A DNA stretch of 57,990 bases from Tetrahymena elliotti 4EA (lineage: Eukaryota; Ciliophora; Oligohymenophorea; Hymenostomatida; Tetrahymenidae). The notes below the pieces were generated by a model. It did no database searches, was not told the DNA's origin, and saw only the letters and a program-made list of their open reading frames with translations. A program made the translations under genes and the position numbers. The stretch spans positions 704,490 to 762,479 of the forward strand of contig JH720309.1 of NCBI GenBank assembly GCA_000231825.2, read 5' to 3'. How positions within the stretch are numbered: the first letter of the stretch is position 1; each line of letters starts with the position of its first letter. Below, one piece after another: positions 38,501-51,100 of the stretch.

Positions 38501-39357
38501 TTTGTCCAAATTTTTTCTTTCAAAAAATTTTATCTGTATTCATTATCCCTGAATTCATCAAGATAATCTTCATCTTTTTATTACAAGTTATGAAGAAAAA
38601 TGTGAAAACTATTTGCGTATTGTATATAATTTAATGCTTTATCCTTTTGCACGTATATTTGATGTCTGAATGACTTATACTAATCTTAGTTTGAGTGATA
38701 ATTACAGTCAATCCATTTTAAAAAGTTATTACTATTTAAAAATTCTTCTACTAATTACTTTAGTACTTTTTCTTCTTCTACTTTATCTTTAAATAGCTCA
38801 TATAAGAAGTAAATATATACAAATTAGTTTATTACTGAAAGTTAATTTTGTAGTTACCTGTTAGATACATAAACTATAAATAATTTTTCAATTCCTATAT
38901 TTTCTTCAAACAAAAATTTCACTATCTCAAGTAAACTTGAATAAATTCCTTTATTGCTGGTGTAGGCTATTCCAATAGTATCAATGATTTAATATTTTTT
39001 ACAAACCTAGAATTATTTTGTGCTTTCTACTACTTTATCATAAGTTGATTTTTCATTGTTTATTATATTATTAATACAGCTAGTCTTTCCAACTCTTTTT
39101 TCTCCAATGAAAATTTTGAATTTAGGTTCACGACTGCTAAATAATTTCTTTATTTCATGCTGTTAACTTCTCTTTTTGAACATATCATCCACTTCAACTC
39201 TTTCATTGTTCATCTAGAAAATTTTAGGTTCTAATCCTTTCAAATAGTCATTACTTTCTATACTCTATAAAGGTGTTTAATGGCAAACTATTTCTTATTT
39301 TCTATTGAATTGATTTTGAATTTATCCAATTTAGTCTTGAAAATCAATACTTTCCAT
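35578..39357 (-). CDS. Protein with two GTPase domains and C-terminal membrane segment, 1259 aa
   Basis: A single exon from ATG 39357 (MESIDFQDQIGQIQNQF) to TGA 35580-35578, open throughout. The first G domain has a P-loop GEKRVGKTS at residues 85-93 and DTIG at 126-129. The second has GKSQVGKST at 337-345, DTPGFGG at 382-388 and VNKKDD (G4) near 453-458, with the spacing of AIG1/GIMAP-like septin-related GTPases. A Lys/Glu-rich region with coiled-coil character follows (about 500-750). Near 825-865 comes a glycine/alanine-rich hydrophobic segment (LGIAALLIPGVGWIIGSVAA), likely a membrane hairpin. The C-terminal ~400 residues are charged and unrecognised. In the first domain I could not place a clear G4 motif. 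A membrane-associated, nucleotide-controlled oligomer is a reasonable guess from the family; no partner is visible in the neighbourhood. Confidence 0.8.
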
Positions 39358-41942
39358 TTTTTTTTATTATTTATTTTTTTAATTTATTTTCTAATTTAAT
39401 TTTTATATAACTTTTAATTTTTTGTTTTGCTCTTTTAATGTAAAAATAATAAAGCAATAAATGAGAATAGTATTTTTTGTAAGAACTACCGAATTTCTTT
39501 CAATATTTCTTTAATAAAAATGGAAATTTTGAGTGATCTTTAAGACTACTTTGAAAATATTATCATTTTTCTTCAGAAATTTAATTGCATTTCAAAGTTT
39601 AAGCTCCTTATTTCAATTTAAAAGGGTAAACATTTTTTTGTAATAACCATCTATGTTTGAAATTCGAAAATAATTTAGATTAATAAGGATTTCTTACAAT
39701 TTCAGATTGAGATAAATAACAAATAGATTATTTTAATAACTAATTTTTTATTAACCAATCTCAAATTTTCTTTACTTAATCGAAATGTTTTTCTTAAAAT
39801 ATATTTACAGTTTTGATAATTAATAGATCATTTTCTCTTCAACCAAAGTAATATGAATAAATCTTGAATGCTTCTCAATATTTAACCAATTTAGTTTATT
39901 TATTTTTAAGAAAATGAGCAATTTGTACTTCATGTTGATCAATCCTTCATAAAGTCTACAAAACATAATTATATTATAAAATAAAAAATACAAACCCCAT
40001 TAATTTATTTATGTATTATTTTTGTTTCTGAAAACTAAAAAAACAAAAAAGTGTGGTATCTATTAAGTTTAGGACAACTTAAAATTCAAAGTCTTTCAGA
40101 TATGTACATCAAAATATTTTTTATAATTTCAATATTTTAGCTTTATACTTGATATTATAATTATGGTACAATCTGTTATATTTTTGTTCAAGCTAAGCTG
40201 AGGATAAACACAAATTTTATTAGTTAATGATTTTTTAAAAGTATTGATAATAAACTTAATGGCTGGCGTAAGGAACTGTTGAGTGGTAAAAAGTATTTTT
40301 GCTTATAAAATTTGCATCGAAAAAGAAAAAATACATTTTGTGATTAGAAAATAAATTATAATATAATAAACTACTAACTAGTGAATAGAAGAATAGAAGC
40401 CTTATAAATTTATTGTTATAAAGGAAAGTGCGTTTTAAAAAGTTAAATAAGTAAAATAAAAACTTAGAATTTTAAATTTAAATTTTATTTTTGCTTTTTA
40501 AAAGAAGGTCTTTTTTTAAAATTCATCAAAAAATATTTTATAAATAGAATAAATGCAAGAGAAATCATATAATATTTTGAATAGTATTTTCATTACTTTT
40601 ATAGAGCATTTCTTTTTAATACTTTTTTTACAAATTGTTATGTATATTTTTCAAAGGGAAATTCAGTAATCAATTGATAAAATAAAATAAAAGAAGTTTA
40701 ATCTATTTGTCACAAATTTTTGATTTATTTATTTATTCATTCATCTATTATCTTTTTTGATCAATAATTTTTTGTTGTTTATACGATATTATTGGAATCG
40801 TTTTAGTATGGTTAAATAATTTTAATTGCTTAATTTTGCCTTTACTTTTTAAAGCTTTACTCTATGTTCATTAAACCTTTCTTTTATCTTTACTAACATT
40901 ATTTTGACTAAATGTACAAAGCTTGTTTTGTTTATGTGAAGCGTTTATATTATAAAAAATGCTAATAGTTATCTAAATTAGTTACAATGATTGATTTATA
41001 AGCTCTTCTAAGAATATATAAGCATTTTTTACCTACTATTAAGTGAATATATTTTCTTTCCAATATAAATTTAAAGTAGCATGATAAGATTGCCTATAGA
41101 GAAGCAATGCTTAAAAGAAAAAACAAGAAATATATCCATTTAGTTGGGAATTTAATTTAACTCTACCTTTATTATAATTTATTTTTATGTTCTTAATAAC
41201 ATCTATCAGCTCACAAGATGTATCAAAAATATGACCATTAAAAACTTAAAAACTCAACTTAATGCTTATCTTTAAGGAGAAATAATCAAATTATTTCATT
41301 TTTCAAATATAATTTTGGCTAAAATTGCCTTTTGATTGATATTATTGACTAATATTTAAATATTAAATAACATATTTAGAAGGGCAATAAAAGCAAAAAA
41401 ATTGAAAAATGAATAAAAGTTTAAAATATAATATATTTTATATCCCTAAATTCTGCTAAATTTTTATGAATAGATACCCTGTTATCATTATTATCCAAAA
41501 AACTACTAAAGATGATAAAATTAAAGATATAAAAAAGCTCTAATTTCATATTTTTAGTAGGGTTTTTATCCAATAAAATAAAGAAACTGAGTTCAAATAT
41601 TTTGTTGCAAAAGCTTTGATTTTCTATATTTATTTTGGTTTGTTTGAAATGGGAAAAAATATTGTATTAAGTAAAATGGTTGTATTTCAGATTAATGATA
41701 ACAAAAATGTAAAAATGGAAATTGTATCATAAATAAAGATACATTTTCTAACTAAAAATACAACAATAAAATTAAAAAATAAAAATTAATAAATAATTTA
41801 TCTATTCTAATAATAATAACAATAAAATTCAAGAACAAATGCAAATAATTGTTGATTTCCAAAATAGTTAGAATCTATACAATAATAACATTGATTCAAA
41901 AGAAAATAAATCAAAAAGGAAGTGATGAGGATTTTAGCTGGA
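39358..41942. other. 2.6-kb gene desert
   Basis: Low-complexity AT-rich DNA with poly-A/T tracts between two minus-strand genes. No frame with protein-like composition, no RNA gene and no copy of the array repeat was recognised. Confidence 0.5.
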
Positions 41943-43620
41943 TCAAACAAGTAAATCATATAAATCTTTTTGGTCGTTAATAATTTTGTATTTAAGATTC
42001 ATTTGATCCATATTGTCAGTAATTTTAATCATATTTTCTTTCTTTTAAACTTCTACGGCAATAAGAGCAGGACCATGTTCTCTGTTAGGTTTTTTATTAA
42101 ATTGAATATGAGAGATTTCATCATTAGGACCCAAACACTTTTGAATGAATTCTCTTAAGATACCTTAACGTAAGGGGAATGTTATTAAGAAGAAATACTT
42201 CAAACCTTCATATAACAATGAATGTTCCTTGAATTCATCTAAACGAGAAAGATCAGTGTTACCACCACTTAAAATACAAACAATATTTTTGCCCTTGATT
42301 TCATTTTTATATAATTCTAATCCTGCAATTGCAATTGCACCAGCAGGTTCTGTAATTAAACCATTATCATACAAATTTAAGATTGTAGAGCTAATCAAAC
42401 CTTCAGGAATTATTTTGAGTTCATCTAAATTCTTTTTACAAAGTTCAAAAGGCTTATCACCTACCTAATTAATCATTCAAATAAAAATTTTATTATATTT
42501 TAACACTGCTAATTTTTTTATAAAAAATAAATATATTCAATCAATATTGTTGCTTTTAATTCTCTTTGACCTAAAATATGTTTTCTTTTAATTGATAAGT
42601 GAATAGCAAAATTTTAATTTATTTTTTACCTTTCTGATTGCTGAACCATCACAATATCTTGAAATTTTATCAAGAGTAACAGGGTGTCCAGCTTTAAATG
42701 CTTCAGTCATAGCAGGTGCTCCTTCAGGTTCTAAACCAATACACTTGGTATCAGGAGAAAGCTATTTGATAACGAATGATACACCAGCAGCTAAACCACC
42801 ACCGCCAACAGGGATAAAACAGTAATCAAAGTCCCCTTCTAAATCTTTCATAATTTCTTATCCAATAGTTCCGGCTCCTTCTATCATAGACTCATCATCA
42901 AAAGAGTGGAAATATTTAAGACCCTTTTCTATATTATAAATAAGAAAAGTTAAAAGCTATGAAAAATGCAAACAATTTGATTATTTTAAGCCAACCGAAT
43001 ACTATAATTCTAGAAATCTTAAAAGATTAACAATAGATATTAGTGGATTTGTAAGAAAATTTAAAGGAAAATTGATAATGTTTACCTATACTGTGCTTTC
43101 TGGCAACTTCAACTGTTTCTTCATAATTAGCTTCAACCAAATTAACTTCAACGTATTCTTTACCAAATCTCAAGATATTATCTATTTTATGCTTGAGAGT
43201 GACACTAGGTAAGAAGATGTGTGCTTTTACCTAGAAATGAGCTGCAACAATAGCTAAGCTTAAAGCGAAATTGCCATCAGAAGCAGTGACACAACCTAAT
43301 TAATTATTATTTTTTCAATTTAGATTTAGTCAGCATGTTAAAAAAATAGAAAAAAATAATTTTGAAAAAAAGGAAGTTAAAGAAAGAAAAAAATATTTTT
43401 TACCCTTTTTCTTTTCTTCTTCAGTCATCTTCTAAATGTAGTTGAAACTACCACGAATTTTGAAGGTACGACCAGGTTAATTGTCTTCTCTTTTTAAATA
43501 GATGTTTGCTTCATATTTTTCACTAAGCTTTCTGGATTTTTCAAGACGAGTATTTAAAACTATCTTATTATCCGCCTTCATCTTTTGATGGGCATTTTGA
43601 ATAGCAGCCATGTAGTTCAT
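41943..43620 (-). CDS. Threonine dehydratase (PLP-dependent), 415 aa, four exons
   Basis: Exons: 43620-43404, 43295-43086, 42928-42630, 42464-41943. The enzyme deaminates L-threonine to 2-oxobutanoate, with pyridoxal phosphate on Lys54 in RTFKIRGSFN. Other family motifs follow in order: YLKREDNQ near residue 41, TASDGNFALSLA, PVGGGGLAAGV (phosphate-binding glycine loop), LEPEGAPAM, EPAGAIAIAGLE and CILSGGNTD. The last ~85 residues (HSLLYEGLKYFFLITFPLRQ, then REHGPALIAVEV) look like one ACT-type regulatory domain, as in the shorter threonine dehydratases, so allosteric control is likely. All splice junctions restore conserved residues, for instance Gly-Cys-Val-Thr-Ala-Ser at intron 1. There is no clear targeting peptide, which points to the cytosol, and the related serine racemase/dehydratase activity cannot be excluded. 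Confidence 0.92.
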
Positions 43621-43851
43621 TTTTGAGAGCCTTTTTTGCTTGATATTGCTTGATTTTAAACTAAATTTTGTGAGTTTTTATGGATTGATTATTAACAAAG
43701 TTTTGTATTTATTTGGTTTATATTGATTTAATAAACTTAATTATTTTTAAAATAAATTAAGAATGTGCAATATCTATCAAATTAAGATAGATATATAGAA
43801 CGATCTATATAAATTATTTCTTTATTTAATTTTATTAAATAAACGAACTAA

Positions 43852-44500
43852 TCATTAGTTAAGCCTTCTTTTTTATTAACACATTAATTTTTAACACTCA
43901 TCCAATCTATCTACATTTATTATGTCATATTTATACTCCCTAAAGATATTTTATCAATACAACTAATCAATTAATTCGCTAATTAAACCTTACTTTTTAT
44001 AATTTCTTCTAGACAAATCTAATTAAGAGGTAACTAAGTAAATAATATAAATAAATGGCAAATTCCTAAATTCATAGATAGTTCCTTTATGCTTAAAATC
44101 TTTCATTAATCTCATTTTAAATTTAAACATTACTTTAATGTCCTCGTAATTTGCTTAGTTTTTTTATTTACTTCTACCATTTATTTCTGCTATCATTTTG
44201 AATAGCTCTCAATTTATTTAAGAAATAGAAAACATATCATTCCAAATTTTTTTTATTTTATTTGTTTATAAAAAAAATACACCTTAAAAACTCTTTTTAA
44301 TTTTTCTTTGTTACCAAAGTAAGCTTAGCTTTATCATTAACATTAATTTAATTTCTACTTGTGTTAAAAAAATAAATTTCTATTACTTTTTTATTGTCTT
44401 TAAGGTATATGATTATTATTTTATTTGTAGAACAATAATAAAAAGTTTTTTAAAAATGATAGAAGATTTTAATTCATATACAAAATCTTTAAAAGAATTT
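43852..44500 (-). pseudogene. Possible gene relic with in-frame TGA codons
   Basis: From ATG 44196 a frame of 80 codons (MIAEINGRSK...) with protein-like composition ends at TGA 43956-43954. The same frame then continues another 34 protein-like codons to TGA 43854-43852. Upstream of 44196 there is a further in-frame TGA at 44208-44206, with coding-like sequence before it (IWNDMFSISQIN). A different frame around 44300-44460 also reads protein-like (VIEIYFFNTSRNQINVNDKA). These could be exons of a gene whose introns I could not place, or a gene broken by nonsense changes. No family was recognised, and AT-rich DNA with one stop codon gives many open frames by chance. Confidence 0.3.
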
Positions 44501-45016
44501 TTCAGAAAATGAGAGAATAAAAGGTTTTAATTACTACTTAAAAAACAAAAAACCAAATAATCTTAAAAACTAATTTAAATACTTTAAATAAGTATTTTCT
44601 AATTAAGAAATGAATAATGAAAATAATAAAAAAAAAATTTGGTAGAAGTTATAATTTAAAAAGATTATTTATGAATAGAAAATGGGATTGTTTTAAAGTC
44701 TAATTATTTCAAATTTTAAATGTTATTTGCATTAGTTGTTTAAAGAATAAATTTTATGTTTTTATATGAAACATTAAAATGAAGGTAAAAATTCTCAAAG
44801 TAGACATATTTGTTAAAGGTTGGTTAGCAATAGAGAGGATTTATTAATAATCTTTTTCAAAATCAGACACTATTGCTATAAATATTCATCAGCTAGTAAG
44901 CAATTTTTAATGATTTAAATAGCTAGCTACATTGCCTTACTAAATTTATAAGTATTTATTTGAAGATTTCATCAAAAATTTTTAGGTCTTTTGAAATTAA
45001 ATTAAATAGTAAAGAT
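44501..45016. other. Region of strand switch
   Basis: Between the last minus-strand candidate and the first plus-strand gene. It must hold the promoter of the plus-strand gene; a short upstream exon starting at ATG 44780 and spliced to the TTTTTAG near 44985 is possible but unproven. Confidence 0.4.
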
Positions 45017-45892
45017 ATGAATAAAAATCCTTTAAAAGATTTTGAGTAGAAATTTGAGAATTTTGTGAGACTTTGGATAAGACACTTTTATCATGTGGAT
45101 CAATATGTATTAGCTATTGAAATCTTGATAGATAATAAAAGGTGTTTGCTTCAATAAGAATACTTAACAAAAGGCATGGTTAAATATAATAACAATGAAT
45201 ATAATGTTAATAGAAAAAGGCTTGATGTATTAGAAGATTTATATAGCGTTTTTGTATTAAATAAATAAGAAATTAGATCACCTTAAACCGACTAGGAAGC
45301 AATGAAAGGAGATTAAGAGAAAATGAAAGAAAGCTAAAAGTAAAGAGATAAAAGACTGGACGAATCAACTGTATGGGGATTCGATTTTGATAATTTAGAA
45401 AAATATGAACAGTACATAATATAAATGAAGCAAACTTGCGAAACTGACAAAACAAGAATAGAAGGAGAAATAGAGAAGTTATATAAAATAGATTCTATAT
45501 AGCCAGAAACCGATCCAGATGTTATTAAACAAGAGAATTTAAAAAATGAGATAGCTAGAATTAAGAAATTTAATGATAAGTCTTTGAAAATATTAGAGGA
45601 GAGTTTGAAGCAAGTAATTGAAGCTGCTAAAAATACAGATATTAAAAAGTCTGCATATCATACTAATAATTACAACTTTTAAAGTAGTCAATAAAAAGAT
45701 GAATCTTACACTTTCAATATTGCAGATCAAAAACTCAAGTGCAAGCAGTATGCTCGTCTTCATTCTTATTGCATAGAAAATCCTATCTTTCAATCAAGCG
45801 AGAAAGAAAAGTTAAAAGAAGAAACTGAAGTTATTTAGTCAGAAAATGTTATTGAAAACACTCCAGAAAAAAAGAAAAAGCAAAAGAAATGA
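45017..45892 (+). CDS. Small charged coiled-coil protein, 291 aa, unknown function
   Basis: A single frame from ATG 45017 (MNKNPLKDFEQKFENFVRLW) to TGA 45890-45892. The first ~80 residues are mixed hydrophobic and charged. Residues about 90-220 are rich in Lys, Glu, Gln and Asp with heptad-like spacing (ENLKNEIARIKKFNDKSLKI), so a coiled coil is likely. The C-terminal part has a compact stretch (CKQYARLHSYCIENPIFQ) and ends in a lysine tail (EKKKKQKK) that could act as a nuclear localisation signal. No domain family was recognised. The frame stays open a little upstream of the chosen ATG and a TTTTTAG acceptor lies at about 44979-44985, so a further 5' exon may exist. Confidence 0.65.
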
Positions 45893-46629
45893 TTTGATTA
45901 TTTCATTCAATTTTGAATGAATAAATAAATAATTAACTCTTTAGTTAGACACAAATCCTTATTATTTATTATACAATACTTTTTATATCTATAATTCAAT
46001 TCAATATTGCCATTAATTTATAATGTAACTCAAATAATTCTAAAAGCTCATTTATATCTTATTCATTAAATATTATTGTAAATCTAGATATGCCATATTA
46101 TTTTATTTATTTCTCAGTTAAATTTATATTGATGTTTATTATTAAATTGATGATAATATTTGATATAATCAAGTAGGAACTTACTTTTAATTAAAAATTT
46201 GATGATTTATTTATTGATAAATAATTGAATCATTTTTTTATTTTTTTCACAAAATCTAAAATAAATAAACATTTAAAAAATTCAAAATCAGGAATAAATA
46301 TGAAATTTAACATAATATTATCTACATTCAAATATACATTTCTCTAAAAAGTCTAATAAAATAATAAAAAATTTGAGATATTTGTTTGTGGTGGAAAGAA
46401 AAGAATTATACTTTTATAAATATTTTTTCTCTACATAAAAATTTGCATTTCTTATTAATTAGAATGACAAATCGAAATTTGTATGTTTTGAAATAATTTT
46501 TTTAATTTCCTTAAATGGTTTAGATGCTATTTTTTCTATTATTTTGGCTTCTGAACTTGATTTAAAATTAATTTAATTAATAATAAATTCAATTGGCTTG
46601 CCAAATATTTTCTATTAATGAAAAATAAA
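45893..46629. other. AT-rich spacer, with likely RNA polymerase III stop at its right edge
   Basis: No gene recognised. Immediately 3' of the tRNA-like gene on the minus strand, at 46629-46621, the sequence reads TTTATTTTT, a plausible RNA polymerase III terminator. Confidence 0.45.
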
Positions 46630-46711
46630 GTCGACACTAGGGTTTGAACCTAGGATTAAGGTTTATTAGACCTTCGTGATACCTTCGTGATTACTACTTC
46701 ACCATGCCGAC
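46630..46711 (-). tRNA. tRNA-like gene, anticodon AAU (Ile), with 11-bp internal duplication
   Basis: On the minus strand the 5' GTCGGCA pairs with 3' TGTCGAC over 7 bp (one G-U). A D stem GTGA/TCAC, an anticodon stem AAGGT/ACCTT with loop CTAATAA, and a T stem CTAGG/CCTAG with loop TTCAAAC can all be drawn. The loop places AAT at 34-36 after T33, giving an isoleucine (AUU) anticodon. The segment ATCACGAAGGT occurs twice in tandem between D arm and anticodon arm, making the gene 82 nt instead of about 71. The D arm resembles eukaryotic valine tRNAs, so identity is uncertain. A T-rich terminator follows. Either a functional variant with an enlarged D arm or a pseudogene. Confidence 0.7.
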
Positions 46712-48194
46712 TAATGCAATAAAATAGATAATTATTGTGCAAATCTATTATTAAAAGTTAATTGATGGCATCCTATCTTTTTATAAAATGATTATTATGT
46801 ATTTATTTATTTTTTGAACAAAAATTTATAGTATTTATTACATAAGAGTATTGAAATAAAAAAATTAATTAGATCTCTAATATGTAGATTTTTGATGATT
46901 AACTTTATTAAATTAAGAGTGATGATTGGGGTGAACAAAGTATTCTTGTAAAATCTACTTTCATAATTTTAATGTAATTATTAAATGTAACTGACTAAAA
47001 TTAATTAAAAAATACTTATGGAAGTAATTTTTAACATTTTAAATTGAGCAAGAATATTATCAAAATTATTTTAATTTTAAGGGTAAGAAAAGGGTGCTCT
47101 TGTGAAATTAGAATTTTTATTTTCCATGAAATAGAATATAAGAATTTAAATTTTAATAAGTTATTACAAAAAATATGAATTCTGATAAAAAATAAATTAA
47201 ATCTAAGTTTTGCAACTAATAATTTTACTAATACCATCTTTAAATATATTCCCATATAATATTACTCAAAAAATAACAAAAGCTTTTTCATTGAATTTTA
47301 GAGCTAAACACTATTCAAAAATCTAGAGATTTTCAGAATGGCATAATTTTAGAAAAAACTTATTTTGAATAATATTTTTAAGGAATTTAATAAATAATTA
47401 AATATTTTTATGGATTTAATAAATAATTACTAAATCAAATTTTAAATTTAACCCTCCAAAAAAAATTATTTTCTCTTTGATTGAAATTGGAATTTAATAT
47501 AAGGTTTAAAAGGGGGTATATTGAGTAAATTAGAGTATTTTTTGAATATTTTATAGTTTTTTTATAAATTTTTAGTAAATTATAATGAATTTCATAAAAA
47601 AAGGGTAAAAAATGAATTTTAAATATTGATAAAAATGTAGGAAACTCTACATTTTATCAATTGATAAGAAGAATTTATTTTTTTTTATAAAATGAATTAT
47701 TTTTTTTTCTGTTTGCTTTGGAAAGATGTTGCAGGAAATAAGGGTTGAATTTGAATTAGTAAAAACAAATATTTTGATTGGATGTATTGATTATATTTGA
47801 GTTGATTAAAACATAGATTAAGAATTATGGAAAATTATTTGAAGTATTTGAAAATAAATTAATTATTTATAAGAAGAGATGTTCATGTTTCGAAATAATT
47901 TAAAAAAATGTATTTGCCTTGATTGATTGATTCTTTAGTCTTAAAAGGAGTTAGAAAAAACCCAGTTAAAATTTTAAAGATTCTAAAAAAACTTAGATAA
48001 TTGAAATATTAAATATGTGAATGAATAAATTACTCAATCAATTTTTGAGTTTATCTTGTAAATTAAATAATTAATAATTTTTTCTTAGGATATCTTAATA
48101 TTTAAGCACTTTACTGCAAGATCAATATAGATTTAAAAATTTAAAAAAGATTAATTGAGCTAAGAAAAGCATAAGGCGATACACATTAGCTGTT
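46712..48194. other. AT-rich intergenic region with a strong hairpin
   Basis: About 1.5 kb between the tRNA-like gene and the PLK4-type gene. At 47628-47658 GATAAAAATGTAG and CTACATTTTATC form a 12-bp stem with one bulged A and a 6-nt loop. No reading frame was accepted. Confidence 0.5.
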
Positions 48195-51100
48195 ATGTTT
48201 AATCAAGAAGTAGCCTAAGAATACAATTCAGATGAATAAAATCAAGAGATAAATGAGTAAGAAAGAAATTCTCTATTCAACTCGCTCTCTGCTTAGTTAT
48301 CTGTAATTAATATAAAATTAATAGATCAAGCAATTATGAAGATAAATTTTAAAAATTGAATAGGATTACATAATATCTCATCCAATAGGCAGTGGAGCAG
48401 GTAGCTTAGTTGTTAAAGTTAAATCAATAAAGACCAAAAAGGAATATGTAATCTTAGTTTATTTCCTTAAAAGCTTTTTTAGCCTTTTTTAAAGCAGAAA
48501 GATATTTTTGAGATAGAAAATGCAATTTTAAATGTTTTTTTTTAAAGGCTATAAAAGTAGTGGATAAGTAAAGTCAATATTATAAGTCAGCATATAAAAG
48601 ACTAAAAAATGAAATAGAGGTATATTAATTATAGCCATTAATATTCTATTTAAACAAACATTTTTTGGTATTTCAATGTAGATTCATCTTGATCTCAAGC
48701 ATAAAAATATAGTCAAGATGATTAAAAGTTTTGAAGATACGGAAAATCTATATTTAGTTATGGAATATTGTGAAGGAGGTGATTTGTTTCATTATTTAAA
48801 GCATCATAAAAGGTAATTAATTACATCGTATAAGATGAAACTAACATTTAATTGAAATTATCTAAGCAATTAATATGAACAATATTGAGGATTCTTTAAT
48901 TATAAATTTCTTCATAATAATGGTGATTTGATTTATATTTTTTTAAAATAAAAGGCTTTCTGAAGCTGAGGCAAAAAAAATAACTTATAAATTAGCAGAA
49001 GGGTTGAAATACCTTCACGATAAATCAATTATTCATAGAGATTTAAAATTGGGAAACGTTCTTCTTAGTTCAGATCACTAGGTTAAAATTTGCGATTTTG
49101 GTTTAGCGGTAAGACTGAATGGAAACGAATAAGAAAAAAATACCATCTGTGGAACCCCTAACTACATATCTCCGTAATAAAATAAAATATATTTAATAAA
49201 AGAAGTTAATTAGTAATGAGTAGCAAGATATACATTAACAGTTGATTTTGTTGTAAAGAGCTATTAAAATTAGCAATGAAAGCTGCTTCTCTTTTATTTA
49301 TTTTGAAAAAGTTGTTAAAATGCTTTCAATTGTAAACAAATAAAGAAAAGTTTGAGAATGATTGAAAAAATGTTTTATAAATGATCTTATTATGAAAGAT
49401 GAAAATAATTTTGAAAGGTTTTTGATTGAGAAATTAATTTTGTTTTTTATTATAATAGGGAAATTCTAAATAAGCAGCCTTATGGAATGAAAATAGATTG
49501 TTGGTCATTTGGATGTATTCTTTATGCATTGATTGTTGGACATCCTCCTTTTTAAGGTTAGGATATTGCTCAAACTTTAAAGAAAGTGACTAGCTAAGAA
49601 CAGTTTTTTGAATTACCAAGCAATATTTCTGATAATTTAAAAGATCTATTAGTCAATATAATTAATTGGGTAGATAATTTTTGTCTGAATTTACTAATTT
49701 TTCATTGAAAATTTTCAAATTTTATTAAATTGAAATAAGAGTTTCTTCTATTTTAGTTTTGAGTTAAATTAGTTTCTATTTTAATTGCATTAAAAAACTA
49801 ACTAACTCATTTAAATTATTTTTATAAATTTAGAATTAAGATTCAAGGTTTACAATAGACTAAATTTTAATGCATCCTTTTTATGAGGAAATGAGATAGA
49901 AAAGTGCTAGATAAAGATAAGAAGAAGAGGAGTCATTGTCATTTTTTAATAGTATTAGGAGTGTAAAAGGAGAAGATTAAAGAATTAATGCACATGAAAA
50001 TGCAATTAAAAAAATAGATATTAAATATTAAGATAATTTTTTCAATTAACTTGATCATAAAGAGGGATTAACTAATAATAAGTCACAGAGCCCAAAGAAT
50101 TTCCATCATGAAAAAGCTTAAATATAATAAAAAAATGAAAATAAAAACAACAAAATTTCAAACGAAGACCTAATCAATAATAATTAAAACCTTATATAAT
50201 AGAAAAAATAATCACAAAATAATCTAACTTAACAACAAAGTAATTAAGCTAAGATTCTCAATTAAAAAGAAATAAATTTTGCAAGAAAGAACAGCCCTGT
50301 TGATAGATTTGAAGTAGAAAATTAACAAATTAATATGAATAGATAAAAAGAGGATATCAAAAATTAAGCACAACTAAATGATCATAACCTCAAAGTTAAT
50401 ATAAGAAAATCAAGTCCTACAAATAATAATTAAATTTATGATAATGACAAAGTTGTAGCCACTGAAAGAAAAAGCCAAATGCAAGATATTCATGGAATTA
50501 TTTCAAATGAAGTATTCAAAAGTCCTAAGCTAACATCTAATTAGCAAGATATTAAATAAACATTCATTAATAACATTGAAAAAATAAAAATAAATCAGGT
50601 TCAAGTTCCTATTCCTCCAAATCAATAAAATTTACAATAACAATAATAGTAACAGAATAATAGTGCAATTAGTACATATGGTAGCAATGAAAAAAAGGGA
50701 GTAAAGTCTATTTAATATAATCATCATAACAATTAAACTAATTTGAATAGTGGCTATTATCTTTAAAACAATCCAACAAATCACAAAAATAATAGCAACA
50801 CTAATAATTATTATAGTAATACGAGTCAAAGTCAATAGTTTATGAATGGAATGACTAATTAATATACAAGTAATAGTAAAACAACAACTACATCTAATTA
50901 GAACCTTGATAAATATGTAAAAAATACAACTAATATAAGAAATAATTCTCCTGTAAATAATAATTCATATTTAGAAAGAAACTAATCACCTAGTGTATCA
51001 AATGCACACATGTCTAATTCGTCTGTTTTGACTAATGGTCAGCAATAATCTCAACATAAAAATAACAGCTATTCTGTATCTTAAGGCAAAGTTATTCCTC

